64,000 nucleotides of DNA from Synechococcus sp. WH 7803. Its GTDB lineage: Bacteria; Cyanobacteriota; Cyanobacteriia; PCC-6307; Cyanobiaceae. The stretch is taken from the NCBI GenBank assembly GCA_000063505.1, contig CT971583.1:713918-777917 (forward strand), in the 5' to 3' direction. The position numbers were made by a program, and so were the translations under genes. The notes beneath the pieces were generated by a model. The model worked only from the letters and a program-made list of their open reading frames with translations. It made no database searches and was not told the DNA's origin. Below are positions 16,569 through 27,831 of this stretch, piece by piece. Numbering within the stretch: the first letter of the stretch is position 1; the number at the start of each line of letters is the position of its first letter.

Positions 16569-17246
16569 ATGTCGCGGAGATGGCGCCCCGGTCAGCTGAT
16601 GGCACTGCCCGCCCTTGCTGCTGTGGCGGTCGCTGCGGTGGGGTGCAGTGCCTCGGATCAGAGCGTTGATTCATCGGCTGGAGGAGCGTCAACCATCCGC
16701 ATTCAGTTGGATGGCAAGGATCCATCGGCCAGTCGCGGGGAGCTGGGGCGCGGCAGCAAGCCTCTTCAGTTCAAAGTTGGCTTCGGGCGCAACGGCATTG
16801 CCTGCCAAGGAACGCGTTTCGAGGAGGGCTGGACTCCCCTGGGTACCTTCCGTGTGAACGCTGTGCTCAGTGCGGATCGCTTTGCGATGGACCCCTCCCT
16901 GGTGGAGGCCTCCGGACGCAGTGAGGACTATCTGCGCGACAACCTATTCCGCAACATGAGCGCGATTGACTTCAAAGGGGATGGTGAAACGGCGGAATAC
17001 GGCATCGGTTACATCAGCCTGACCCCGGTTCCAGCGACGCCCCAGCCGTTCCGCTTCAACACCTACGACGGCCAGTTCCGCTGGTACAGCTTTGCCATTC
17101 ACGGCACCAATGACTCCAGTCGGGTTGGTCAGTCGGTGACGGGTGGGTGTATCAACGTGGGAGAGCAGGCGATGGCCGACCTGCTCAAGACCGTTCAACT
17201 TGGCGATGAGGTTGTGATCACCTCCGAGAGCCCCTGCGTGTCTTAG
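16569..17246 (+). CDS. L,D-transpeptidase (YkuD) lipoprotein
   Basis: From ATG 16569 the product is 225 residues. It begins with a lipoprotein signal ([14 protein letters not shown], with the lipobox Cys near residue 26). The C-terminal YkuD catalytic region has the conserved His and Cys in [13 protein letters not shown] and TGGCINV. Such enzymes form 3-3 peptidoglycan cross-links or attach proteins to peptidoglycan. The longer upstream frame is less likely because the signal peptide begins at this Met. The stop overlaps the convergent hisIE stop by 4 bases. Confidence 0.85.
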   Translation: MSRRWRPGQLMALPALAAVAVAAVGCSASDQSVDSSAGGASTIRIQLDGKDPSASRGELGRGSKPLQFKVGFGRNGIACQGTRFEEGWTPLGTFRVNAVLSADRFAMDPSLVEASGRSEDYLRDNLFRNMSAIDFKGDGETAEYGIGYISLTPVPATPQPFRFNTYDGQFRWYSFAIHGTNDSSRVGQSVTGGCINVGEQAMADLLKTVQLGDEVVITSESPCVS

Positions 17247-17923
17247 GCCGACGGATCGTGCCGCCTTGGTGCCCCGCGTCGGGCCGCAAGAACCTCTTGC
17301 ACCTGGCGCCAGCTCACCCCGTGATGGGCGAGGGCGACTTGCATGTGAAACAGAATGTCGGCTGCTTCACCGGCAATCTCATCGGCGTTGTTGTCCTTGC
17401 AGGCCATCACGAACTCGGCGCTTTCTTCGCCGATCTTTTTGAGAATGCGGTTGTCGCCACCCTCAAGCAGCTTGTTGGTGTAGCTGCCCTCGTCCGGGTG
17501 TTCGCGGCGGTGTTCGATCACGCGCATCAGTTCCGTGCAGGCATCCGCCGGCGGTGGCAAGGCCTGGGGGCCGCCTTCACTGCGTTGATCCCGGTTTTCG
17601 TAGAAGCAACTGCGTGCTCCTGTGTGGCAAGCCACATCGCCGCGCTGCTCGATGGTGAGCAGGATCACGTCGGCATCGCAGTCGTAGCGGATGTTGCGCA
17701 CCGTCTGGGTGTGCCCACTGGTGGCTCCCTTGTGCCAGAGCTCCTGGCGGGAGCGGCTCCAGTAATGCGCCTCGCCGTTGCTGAGGGTGAGCTCCAGTGA
17801 CTCGCGGTTCATCCAGGCCACCATCAGCACGGCGCCATCCAGCCAGTCCTGCGCAATCGCGGGGATCAGTCCCGCTTCGTTGAAGCGGAGCTGATCGAGG
17901 AACGCTGGGGTGAGGGACTGCAT
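17243..17923 (-). CDS. hisIE: Bifunctional phosphoribosyl-AMP cyclohydrolase / phosphoribosyl-ATP pyrophosphatase (HisIE)
   Basis: The 226-residue protein joins the two domains that catalyse steps two and three of histidine biosynthesis. Residues about 20-125 are HisI, with the metal-binding Asp/Cys region in [20 protein letters not shown] and HTGARSCFY. Residues about 135-215 are HisE, with [13 protein letters not shown] replaced by [18 protein letters not shown] and [10 protein letters not shown], the pyrophosphatase helices. The fused form is common in cyanobacteria. ATG 17923 gives a normal N-terminus. Confidence 0.93.
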   Translation of the reverse strand: MQSLTPAFLDQLRFNEAGLIPAIAQDWLDGAVLMVAWMNRESLELTLSNGEAHYWSRSRQELWHKGATSGHTQTVRNIRYDCDADVILLTIEQRGDVACHTGARSCFYENRDQRSEGGPQALPPPADACTELMRVIEHRREHPDEGSYTNKLLEGGDNRILKKIGEESAEFVMACKDNNADEIAGEAADILFHMQVALAHHGVSWRQVQEVLAARRGAPRRHDPSA

Positions 17924-17991
17924 CGGTGGGCGTGGGGTCCAGATGTAGACAGGAGGAATCCTCCCGCAGCGCCGTTCCTTTCGTCTGCCCG

Positions 17992-18492
17992 ATGCCCCTG
18001 CCCCCCGCTGGTTACACCTGCAGCAAGCAGTTCGACGGCTACCCCTGTTGTCACCGGCAGTGGCAGCACCCCGGGCATTGCCGCTTTGTGCATGGCTACA
18101 GCCGCAGCTTCACGGTTTGGTTTGCAGCCACGGCTCTCGACGCCTGTGGCTTTGTGGTGGATTTCTCCAGCCTCAGGCCTCTGGAGAAACAACTGCGCGA
18201 CCAGTTCGATCACACGTTTCTGGTGAATGCTGACGACCCGCTGATGGAGCAGTGGCAGGCGCTGCATGCGCAGGATGCTTTGGATCTGCGCGTGATGGAG
18301 AACGTGGGCATGGAAGCTTCGGCACGGTTGGTGTGGGGGTGGGCCAACACCCTGTTGAAGGAGCGCGATGGTGGTCGCTCCTGCTGCTGGAAGGTGGAGG
18401 CCCGGGAGAACCGGGCCAATAGCGCCTGTTACGAAGCCCTGCCGGAGTGGTTCAACGCAGAGCCAGCTGTTGCTGGTTCTCGTGGCCTGTGA
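17992..18492 (+). CDS. QueD/PTPS-like protein, divergent
   Basis: The 166-residue product resembles the 6-pyruvoyltetrahydropterin/6-carboxytetrahydropterin synthase fold: an N-terminal [18 protein letters not shown] strand and [17 protein letters not shown] followed by DQFDHTFLV. In canonical QueD the zinc motif reads HGH, but here it is HGY, and the catalytic Cys region reads [12 protein letters not shown]. This matches a divergent subfamily rather than standard QueD, so a queuosine or pterin role is not certain. ATG 17992 is favoured over upstream frames. It overlaps clpB by 41 bases. Confidence 0.75.
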   Translation: MPLPPAGYTCSKQFDGYPCCHRQWQHPGHCRFVHGYSRSFTVWFAATALDACGFVVDFSSLRPLEKQLRDQFDHTFLVNADDPLMEQWQALHAQDALDLRVMENVGMEASARLVWGWANTLLKERDGGRSCCWKVEARENRANSACYEALPEWFNAEPAVAGSRGL

Positions 18493-21068
18493 CAGCTTCC
18501 ACATCCACATGGACGGTGTCACCGTCGCCATACCTGCCGGAGAGGATGGCTTTGGCAATCGGCGTTTCCAGTTCGCGCTGAACGGCGCGCTTGAGTGGGC
18601 GGGCGCCGTACACGGGGTCGTAGCCGGCATTGGCCAGCCAGTCCGTGGCTGCTTCGCTGAGATTGAGGCCCAGTTTGCGCTCATCCAGGCGAGCGCGTAG
18701 GCGTTCCACCTGCAGGGTCACGATCTGGCGCAACTCATCCCGCCTGAGGCTGTGGAAGATGATCTGGTCGTCGAGCCTGTTGAGAAACTCGGGCCTGAAG
18801 TGAGCGCGCAGCGCTTCGTTCACCCGCCGCTCCATTTCGCCATGCTGGCCGTCATCGCCTCCGAGGTCGAGGATCGACTGGCTGCCGATGTTGCTGGTGA
18901 GGATCAGAACAGCATTGGTGAAATCCACCGTTCGTCCCTGTCCATCGGTGACGCGGCCGTCATCCAGGATCTGCAGCATCACGTTGAACACATCGGGGTG
19001 GGCCTTCTCCACCTCGTCGAACAGGATCACGGCGTAGGGCCGGCGTCGCACAGCTTCCGTGAGCTGCCCCCCGGCTTCGTATCCCACATAGCCCGGAGGG
19101 GCTCCGATCAGCCGGCTCACTGTGTGCTTTTCCATGTACTCCGACATGTCGATGCGCACCATGGCCTCTTCACTGTCGAAGAGCTGCGCGGCCAGGGCTT
19201 TGGACAACTCGGTCTTGCCGACCCCGGTCGGGCCCAGGAAGAGGAAGCTGGCGATCGGTCGGTTGGGGTCGCTGAGACCAGCGCGGGAGCGCTGGATCGC
19301 ATCGGCAACAGCGGTGACCGCCTGCTGCTGACCGACGACGCGTTCGTGCAGCTCGGTTTCCAGGCTCAGCAGCTTGGCCATCTCCGATTGGACCAGCTTC
19401 GCCACCGGAATCCCTGTCCACTTGGCGATCACCTCGGCGATGTCGTCTTCGGTGACCTCTTCGCGCAGCAAGGATTTGTCCTGGCTTCCGTCGTCGGCCG
19501 CAGCGAGAGCTGTCTCCTTCTCGGCCAGCTGTTTCTGCAGGGTGGCCAGCGTTCCGTATTCGAGTTCGGCTGCTTTGTTCAGGTCGTAGCTGCGCTTGGC
19601 TTGCTCCACCTGCAGCTGCACGCGCTCGATCTCTTCCTTCAGGTTGGAGAGGTCGTCGATCGCGCCTTTTTCATGCTGCCACTGGGCATTGAGGGTGCTC
19701 TGCTGTTCGGAGAGTTCCGCCAGCTCCCGCTCAAGGCGTTCCAACCGCTCCTGGCTGGCGGCGTCTGATTCGCGGCCGAGAGACAGTTTCTCCATCTCCA
19801 GCTGCAGGATCTTGCGGTCGATTTCGTCGATCTCCTCCGGTTTGGAGGTGATCTCCATCTTCAAACGTGCCGCCGACTCATCTACCAGATCAATCGCCTT
19901 GTCCGGAAGGAAGCGATCGGCGATGTAGCGGCTGCTCAGAACGGCCGCAGCCACCAGGGCGCTGTCGGCGATGCGCACGCCGTGGTGCACTTCGTAGCGC
20001 TCCTTCAAGCCACGCAGGATCGACACCGTGTCTTCCACGGTGGGCTGATCCACCAGCACTTGTTGGAAGCGTCGCTCGAGGGCGGGGTCCTTTTCGATGT
20101 GCTGCCGGTGTTCATCCAGGGTGGTGGCACCGATGCAACGCAGTTCGCCCCGGGCCAGCATCGGCTTGAGCAGATTGCTGGCATCCATGGCTCCACCGGT
20201 GGCACCGGCACCGACCACGGTGTGGATCTCGTCGATGAACAGCACAATCCCGCCGTCGGAGGCGGTCACCTCCTTGAGCACGGCTTTCAACCGTTCCTCG
20301 AACTCTCCTCTGTACTTAGCGCCGGCGATCAGCGCGCCCATGTCGAGGGCGATCAGCTGCCGGTTCTGCAGGGCCTGGGGAACATCGCCGTTGACGATGC
20401 GTTGTGCCAAGCCTTCAACGATCGCTGTTTTGCCAACGCCAGGCTCACCGATGAGCACTGGGTTGTTCTTCGTGCGGCGGCTCAGAATCTGAATCGTGCG
20501 GCGGATTTCCTCATCACGACCGATCACCGGGTCGAGCTTGCCGTCCCTGGCTGCCGCCGTGAGATCCCGGCCGTATTTTTCAAGGGACTCGTAGGAGCCC
20601 TCCGGGTTCTGATCGGTCACGGTCTGGCTGCCTCGCACAGCGTTGATGGCCTTTTTGAGCGAGCCAGGGTCCGGCGCCGGCCTGTGAGAGCAGGCGCCGA
20701 CCGCAGCGACTGTCATCGGCAAGGGCCAGCAGCAGATGCTCAACGGAGATGTAACTGTCGCCATAGTCTTGTTTGAGGCTGTCGGCACGATCGAGCAGGT
20801 CGCTCAGGCCCTTGCCCAGATACACCGATTCAGGTGGGGACTGCAGGGCTGGCTGCTGCGTGAGGTGACTGTCCACACTGCTCTGCAGGGCGGCAGGTGT
20901 GACTCCAGCTTTTTCGAGGATGCGGCTGGCCAGGCCATCCTGTTCCAGGAGGGCTTGGAGCAGGTGTTCCGTTTCCAGCTGCTGATGCCGGCGTTTCTGG
21001 GCCAGCTGCTGAGCCGAAAGGATGGCGGCCCAGGCTTTCTCCGTGAATTGTTCGGCCGTGGGTTGCAT
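18452..21068 (-). pseudogene. clpB: ClpB disaggregase, interrupted by a one-base frameshift
   Basis: The C-terminal frame (18452 to about 20670) encodes both AAA+ modules of ClpB, with Walker A motifs [10 protein letters not shown] and [11 protein letters not shown], a middle coiled-coil domain ([17 protein letters not shown]) and the ending ENQQQLALR. The N-terminal Clp-N domain ([41 protein letters not shown]) is in another frame from 21068. The frames meet near 20671-20672, where an extra G (reverse strand) turns the expected AGADPGSLKK into [10 protein letters not shown]. The full length of about 871 residues is normal. In-frame GTG codons at 20638 and 20620, past the break, could start an N-domain-less short form, as known for ClpB. 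A sequencing error is also possible. Confidence 0.85.
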
Positions 21069-21209
21069 GGTTCTAGTTGTTCTTCACCAACCGTATGGGT
21101 GATCGTCGAATCAGAGTCCTGGAGAACCGCTCCTTGTCGTTCGGTCTCCACGACAGACGACGGCTTACCGATGGGAATCGGTAGGGTCCACCGAACTATT
21201 CCACTGACA

Positions 21210-21425
21210 ATGCAACAGCCCAAGGCTGTCGACCCAACGCTTGTGAGGCGCCTTGTGGCCAGGGTGCGGGAGGTTTACGGCGCAACCCTGACCGACCCCG
21301 AGCGCATGTGTTGGACCGTTGTGCATGAACACCATCACGAGGCGATGCCAACGGAGTACGACATCCGCGAGGTGGACGAAGATCTGTATCTGGCTGTTCT
21401 TGAGGCCTGCCGCCAGGGGGGCTGA
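21210..21425 (+). CDS. Conserved-looking small protein, 71 aa
   Basis: ATG 21210 gives a 71-residue acidic, His-rich protein (VDPTLVRRLVARVREVYG, CWTVVHEHHHEAMPTEYDI). No domain is recognised. The upstream frame overlaps clpB and is not convincing. It lies 4 bases from the convergent Nif11 gene stop. The length and composition suggest a real gene, but its function is unknown. Confidence 0.6.
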   Translation: MQQPKAVDPTLVRRLVARVREVYGATLTDPERMCWTVVHEHHHEAMPTEYDIREVDEDLYLAVLEACRQGG

Positions 21426-21429
21426 TGGC

Positions 21430-21630
21430 TCAGATCCTGCTCTTGTCAAACCAGTTTGCGATCTTGGAGCAGTGCGCATCGGCCTGGAAATCTCCGGCCG
21501 AAACCGAAAAGCCTGTGCGTCTTGCCAGTTCGATCACCGCATCAAGCGTGGCGAGGTTCTGAAAGTCTCGTCTCAAGCCTGGGCTGCGCTCCAGCGCTCG
21601 AACGAAATCGCTGAATCCCTCTCGGCTCAT
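21430..21630 (-). CDS. Nif11-domain protein, 66 aa
   Basis: The 66-residue protein is almost entirely a Nif11 domain: FSDFVRALERSPGLRRDFQN, then DAVIELARRTGFSVSAGDF. It has no double-Gly site or core peptide, so it is probably not a RiPP precursor. Its ATG overlaps the petJ stop by 4 bases (ATGA), so it is likely co-translated with cytochrome c6. No function is established for such stand-alone Nif11 proteins. Confidence 0.75.
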   Translation of the reverse strand: MSREGFSDFVRALERSPGLRRDFQNLATLDAVIELARRTGFSVSAGDFQADAHCSKIANWFDKSRI

Positions 21631-21989
21631 CGGGACCAGCCCTGTTCGGCCTGGCTCTCCACGTAGGCCGCGACATCAGCAATGTCTTGATCACTGAGCT
21701 TGCCTTCGTAGGCAGGCATGGCGTTTTTGCCGTTTTCGATCTGATGCTCGATGGCCTCCAGTGGGTCCATGCCGTAGGACTCCAGATGGGCTTGCAGATC
21801 GGTTTGGCTCAAGGTTCGGCTTGCGCTGATCACATTGCCACCACCCATATGGCAGGCCGCGCAGTTGGCCGAGAACAGCTGGGCGCCATGCTCAGGATCT
21901 GGACTGCTCAGAGCACTGGCAGGCCATGCCGCGATCAGGCTCAAGCCCATGCAGAGAAGCAAGGCCAGGAAAGGGGTGGGGTTCAGCAT
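21627..21989 (-). CDS. petJ: Cytochrome c6 (PetJ)
   Basis: The 120-residue precursor has a signal peptide (FLALLLCMGLSLIAAWPASA) and a mature class I cytochrome with heme motif CAACH in LFSANCAACHMGGGNVI. The axial Met is in GKNAMPAYEGKLSDQDIADV. Cytochrome c6 carries electrons from the cytochrome b6f complex to photosystem I in the thylakoid lumen and is an alternative to plastocyanin under copper limitation. A plastocyanin gene lies directly upstream on the same strand, separated by a terminator. A Nif11 gene follows with an ATGA overlap. Confidence 0.95.
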   Translation of the reverse strand: MLNPTPFLALLLCMGLSLIAAWPASALSSPDPEHGAQLFSANCAACHMGGGNVISASRTLSQTDLQAHLESYGMDPLEAIEHQIENGKNAMPAYEGKLSDQDIADVAAYVESQAEQGWSR

Positions 21990-22041
21990 CCAACCCGGGG
22001 AATCTCTGCTCGAACCCTATCCAGACCAGGGCATAAAGAAA

Positions 22042-22074
22042 GCCCCCGGAGGAAAGGTGACATCCTCCGGGGGC
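22042..22074 (-). terminator. Intrinsic terminator of petE
   Basis: A perfect 12-base inverted repeat (GCCCCCGGAGGA with TCCTCCGGGGGC, 9-base loop) is followed on the reverse strand by TTTCTTT. It lies between the petE stop (22123) and the petJ start (21989), so it should terminate petE transcription and keep petJ under a separate promoter. Confidence 0.9.
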
Positions 22075-22122
22075 CTCTTGTGTTGCTTTCAAGAAATCGT
22101 CAACCGATCCAAGACAGCGTGA

Positions 22123-22482
22123 TCACTCAACAATCACCTTGCCAACCATGCCAGCACCACGATGGGGCTCGCAGTAGTAGTCGTAGGTGCCGGCTTCGCT
22201 GAAGGTTTCTTCCCAGGACTCACCGGGGGCGAAGGCCAGGTCGCTGTGGCTGAGCTCGTCATGACCGTCGAACACAGCGTTGTGAGGAGCCAGCTTGTTG
22301 TTCACGAACTTGACGGTGTCGCCAGCTTTGATGGTGACGGTGCTGGGCTCGAAAGCCAGCATTCCGGCATCGGTACCAAGCTTCACTTCAACAGTGGCGG
22401 CGTTGGCAGAAGCGACGCCGATGGAGCAGACCACGAGAAATGCGATGGCTGCAGAGAGAATGGACTTCAGGCTCTTAAGCAT
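22123..22482 (-). CDS. petE: Plastocyanin
   Basis: The 119-residue precursor has a signal peptide ([20 protein letters not shown], cut after ANA). The mature type I copper protein has the ligands His in [13 protein letters not shown] and Cys, His and Met in [17 protein letters not shown]. Plastocyanin transfers electrons from cytochrome b6f to photosystem I in the lumen. Its position beside petJ groups the two interchangeable carriers, with a terminator between them. Copper-dependent switching is known in other cyanobacteria, but no operator can be identified here. Confidence 0.96.
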   Translation of the reverse strand: MLKSLKSILSAAIAFLVVCSIGVASANAATVEVKLGTDAGMLAFEPSTVTIKAGDTVKFVNNKLAPHNAVFDGHDELSHSDLAFAPGESWEETFSEAGTYDYYCEPHRGAGMVGKVIVE

Positions 22483-22516
22483 GACGTCAGAAACACTTGG
22501 GTGATCTTAAGCGTTT

Positions 22517-23509
22517 TTAGACGCCACCTCGATGGGGTAAGCCCGAGTCTTGAAGCACAGCTTCAAGATCTGCAGCATGGCTGGTGCCGCCGAAGCGCTC
22601 GGGCTGGGTGACCGGGTTGTGGATGAAGTGGCGCTGTTTGATCGAGAAGCGGTCCCAGGCGTTCACCTCGATGGGGAGAATCTTGATCAGCGTTTCAATC
22701 AACCAGGGCCAAAGTGGAATCCCCGGCGTACGGGCGACGCCACGCCACCGGCAAAGGGTGGCAACGGCTTCATTCACGCTGATGGCCGGCTGTCCCATCA
22801 CGATGCGTCGAACCGCTCCCTGGCCTGGCTCGGCATTGCGCTGATGCGGGGTGACCGCCAGGTGCCCGCAGATCGCGGCAATGTCCGCTGCATGGATGAA
22901 ATGGAAACTGGCGTCGGCCCTGAGAAACCGGGCCAGCCAGAGCCACTTGCTGGCTTCCGCCAGACCTTCTGTGAGATAGCTGGTGGGAAAGGGACTGGTG
23001 CCATCCACTCGCCCGCCGAACACCAGCGTTGGAAACACCGCCACGATCTTCTCGGCCAGCGGATGCTGTTCCAGATCGCTGAGGCACTGCGCTTTGGTTT
23101 GGATGTATTCCGTGCCGTAAGCGAGTGCTTCCGGGAGTGGCTGGAGGTGGCGATTCAGAATGCTCGCCGTTGAAAAGTATGTGATCTGTTCGATCAGATT
23201 TGGGTTGAGCAGCGCCAGCAACCGCTTCACGGCCACCACATTCACTTGATGGGCGCGCTCTGGATCCCCCCAGGCCGTGGCGGTGTGAATCACGCGGGTG
23301 ACCGTGGCCAGATCGCTGGCAAAGCGGTCGGTTTCGCGCAGATCGCCCACCAGCAGCCTCACCCGGGGATTGTTGGCCTGGATTGCCGTGAGCTTGGAGG
23401 GATCCCGCAACCAGAGGAGGAGATCCGCATCGCTGTTCTGCAGCAGCCAATGGGCGGTGTACTGACCAACGCAGCCGCTGGCGCCGGTAATGAGGATGCG
23501 GGCAGGCAT
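22517..23509 (-). CDS. Extended-SDR NAD(P)-dependent epimerase/dehydratase-like protein
   Basis: The 330-residue protein begins with a dinucleotide-binding motif, ILITGASGCVGQYTAHWLL, and shows the extended-SDR pattern (LLVGDLRETDRFASDLATV, VIHTATAW). The active-site Tyr/Lys region is altered: LAYGTEYIQTKAQ matches YxxxK. It may be a sugar-nucleotide epimerase or a cinnamoyl-reductase-like enzyme. It starts 7 bases from the hemE stop on the same strand and may be co-transcribed with it. Confidence 0.8.
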   Translation of the reverse strand: MPARILITGASGCVGQYTAHWLLQNSDADLLLWLRDPSKLTAIQANNPRVRLLVGDLRETDRFASDLATVTRVIHTATAWGDPERAHQVNVVAVKRLLALLNPNLIEQITYFSTASILNRHLQPLPEALAYGTEYIQTKAQCLSDLEQHPLAEKIVAVFPTLVFGGRVDGTSPFPTSYLTEGLAEASKWLWLARFLRADASFHFIHAADIAAICGHLAVTPHQRNAEPGQGAVRRIVMGQPAISVNEAVATLCRWRGVARTPGIPLWPWLIETLIKILPIEVNAWDRFSIKQRHFIHNPVTQPERFGGTSHAADLEAVLQDSGLPHRGGV

Positions 23510-23519
23510 GGGCTGGTGC

Positions 23520-24578
23520 TCAGGCGAGGGCGCCGATGCGGTCCATCACGCTCTTGCCGGAGCGGAAGAAGGATGCACCGTTCTCCTCAGGGGTCCCAGG
23601 CAGGATTCCGTGACCGAGGTTGAGGATGTGCTTGCGGCCCCTGGCTTTGCGCACGCAGTCGTCGATCCTGGCCTCGATCGCTTCGGGCGTTCCAAAGAGC
23701 AGGCCGGGATCCACGTTGCCTTGCACGCCGATGTGCTCGGGCAGCCTGGCCAGGGCTTCGGCCATGTCCACGGTCCAATCGAGAGAGATGATGTCCACCC
23801 CGGTGGTGGCCATGCGCTCGAGCACCCCTGCACTGCCAGAGATGTAGAGGATGAAGGGGGTGTCGGGGTGGGTCTGCTTGACCAGATCCACCACTTTCTT
23901 TTGATAAGGAGCCGCGAAGGTGTCGTAATCCGCGGGGCTGAGCTGGCCGGCCCAGGAATCAAACATCTGCACCACCTGGGCGCCGGAGTCGATTTGATAG
24001 CGAAGGTACTGGGCAATCGATTCCGCGAAGTGATCGAGCAGCTTGTGCAGCAGCGCCGGTTCCTGGAAGGCCATGGCCTTGATCACGGCGTAGTTTTTGC
24101 TGCTCTTGCCCTCCACCACGTACGCGGCCAGCGTCCAGGGAGCGCCAACAAAGCCCAGCACGGCGGCCTCATTGCCCACGCTCTGACGCAGACGACCGAG
24201 AACTTCGCCCACAAAAGGCATCGATTCAGCTGGGTTCAACGGATGCAGAGCATCCACCTGGGCCATGGTGCGGATCGGGTCGCCGATCTGGGGGCCCTTG
24301 CTCTCGATGATGTCGAAATCAATGCCCATGCCCGGCAGGGGCGTGAGGATGTCGGAGAACAGGATCACGCCGTCGGGCTTGAAGGCGTTGAAGGGCTGCA
24401 TGGAGATCTCGTAGGAGAGATCAGGGTTTTCGGAGCGTTCCCGGAAGCTGGGGTATTTGTCGCGGAGATCCCTGTAGATCTTCATGTAGCGACCTGCCTG
24501 ACGCATCATCCAGACGGGAGGACGCTCCACCGCCTCACCGCGGGCTGCGCGCAGCAACAAGGGCAGGGTGTCGCTCAT
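23520..24578 (-). CDS. hemE: Uroporphyrinogen III decarboxylase
   Basis: The 352-residue TIM-barrel enzyme removes four carboxyl groups from uroporphyrinogen III to give coproporphyrinogen III, on the shared route to heme, chlorophyll and phycobilins. The substrate-binding [14 protein letters not shown] is at residues about 19-33, and a conserved Asp is in [15 protein letters not shown]. The C-terminal [15 protein letters not shown] is characteristic. ATG 24578 is used; a TTG one codon earlier is possible. Confidence 0.97.
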
Positions 24579-24629
24579 CAAGCTTTTATCGGCGTAGCCG
24601 GAAACTTACCTGAGTGATGCATGTAAAAA

Positions 24630-24655
24630 GCCCCGGGATGCCTGCATCCCGGGGC
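24630..24655 (-). terminator. Intrinsic terminator of glgB
   Basis: The inverted repeat GCCCCGGGATG...CATCCCGGGGC has an 11-base stem with a short loop, followed on the reverse strand by TTTTT. It lies between the glgB stop (24698) and the hemE start (24578), as expected for a glgB terminator. Confidence 0.88.
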
Positions 24656-24697
24656 CTTCGTCATATGCGGAGAACTTTCTCGGGATGGCAGACCCGA

Positions 24698-26983
<2,286 letters not shown>

Positions 26984-27061
26984 GCCTTCGGACGCCGCGT
27001 TGGCCGGGAGCTTAAGCCGAAATTCCCAACATGCGGCGCACCGATCCGTCGGAGGTGGTGA

Positions 27062-27817
27062 TCAGACCAAATCCGCGGAGAAATCCACGTTGATGATTCG
27101 CCCCTGGCGGTTGAAGATCACGAACAGGTTGTCGGTGACTTTGCCGAATTCGATGGTGACCAAAACGAGCTGTTGCTCACCCCCTTGGCTCGCCACCAGC
27201 GCGCTCTTGATGCGCTTCACACCGCCGAGGACAGTTTCGAGCTTGGTCCATTTGCGTTGCAGATCGGCCGGTGAAATCTCTTTCTGGAAATCGAGATCGA
27301 GGTAATAGCGAGCCGCCACCCAGCGGCCTGCATCCAGATCCTTCACAAAATTGAGTGCCGTCTGCTCGATCGGGCGCATCGTGCCGACCCATTTCCAGGC
27401 GAGCAGTTTGCCGTCGTCGTCGAGCACCAGCATCAGAGGAACCTCCCGGGTTCCACCGTTGGTGATCGCAACGGTGTCCACGGTGGTGTCGTCCATGCCG
27501 GGGTTCACGGCCACCACGCGGAACGTTTCAATCCCTGGGGCGGATTCCAGACGCTTGGCGACGGCTTCCGCAGTGGTTGCGGCCTGCAGCGGCGACGAGA
27601 GCAGGGCGTAAATCCCTGCTGCATTTTTGGTTTGGATGGCTTGAAGCAACGCCGTGGCGGCCTCGGTGGCCTGGCGGGGGCTGAGGCCTGTGCGGGGTGC
27701 TTCGGTGGCCTGGCTGAGGAGACTCTCGGCGCGAACGGAGGGGGCAGGGATCAGCTCAACCGTGCTGGTGGCCAGGGCTGCAGCCAGAAGACAGGAGGTG
27801 AGCTTCACAACAATCAT
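27062..27817 (-). CDS. Exported protein of unknown function, 251 aa
   Basis: From ATG 27817 the product has a signal peptide (LTSCLLAAALATSTVELIPA) and two related alpha/beta segments. The first is TALLQAIQTKNAAGIYALLS and the second is ALNFVKDLDAGRWVAARYYL, each followed by strands, which looks like a duplicated NTF2-like or DUF3887-like fold (inference). No catalytic residues are evident. It is 14 bases from the upstream hydrolase gene's stop at 27832 and may be in its operon. Longer upstream frames are not convincing. Confidence 0.7.
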   Translation of the reverse strand: MIVVKLTSCLLAAALATSTVELIPAPSVRAESLLSQATEAPRTGLSPRQATEAATALLQAIQTKNAAGIYALLSSPLQAATTAEAVAKRLESAPGIETFRVVAVNPGMDDTTVDTVAITNGGTREVPLMLVLDDDGKLLAWKWVGTMRPIEQTALNFVKDLDAGRWVAARYYLDLDFQKEISPADLQRKWTKLETVLGGVKRIKSALVASQGGEQQLVLVTIEFGKVTDNLFVIFNRQGRIINVDFSADLV

Positions 27818-27831
27818 CCGAACATTCGGCG

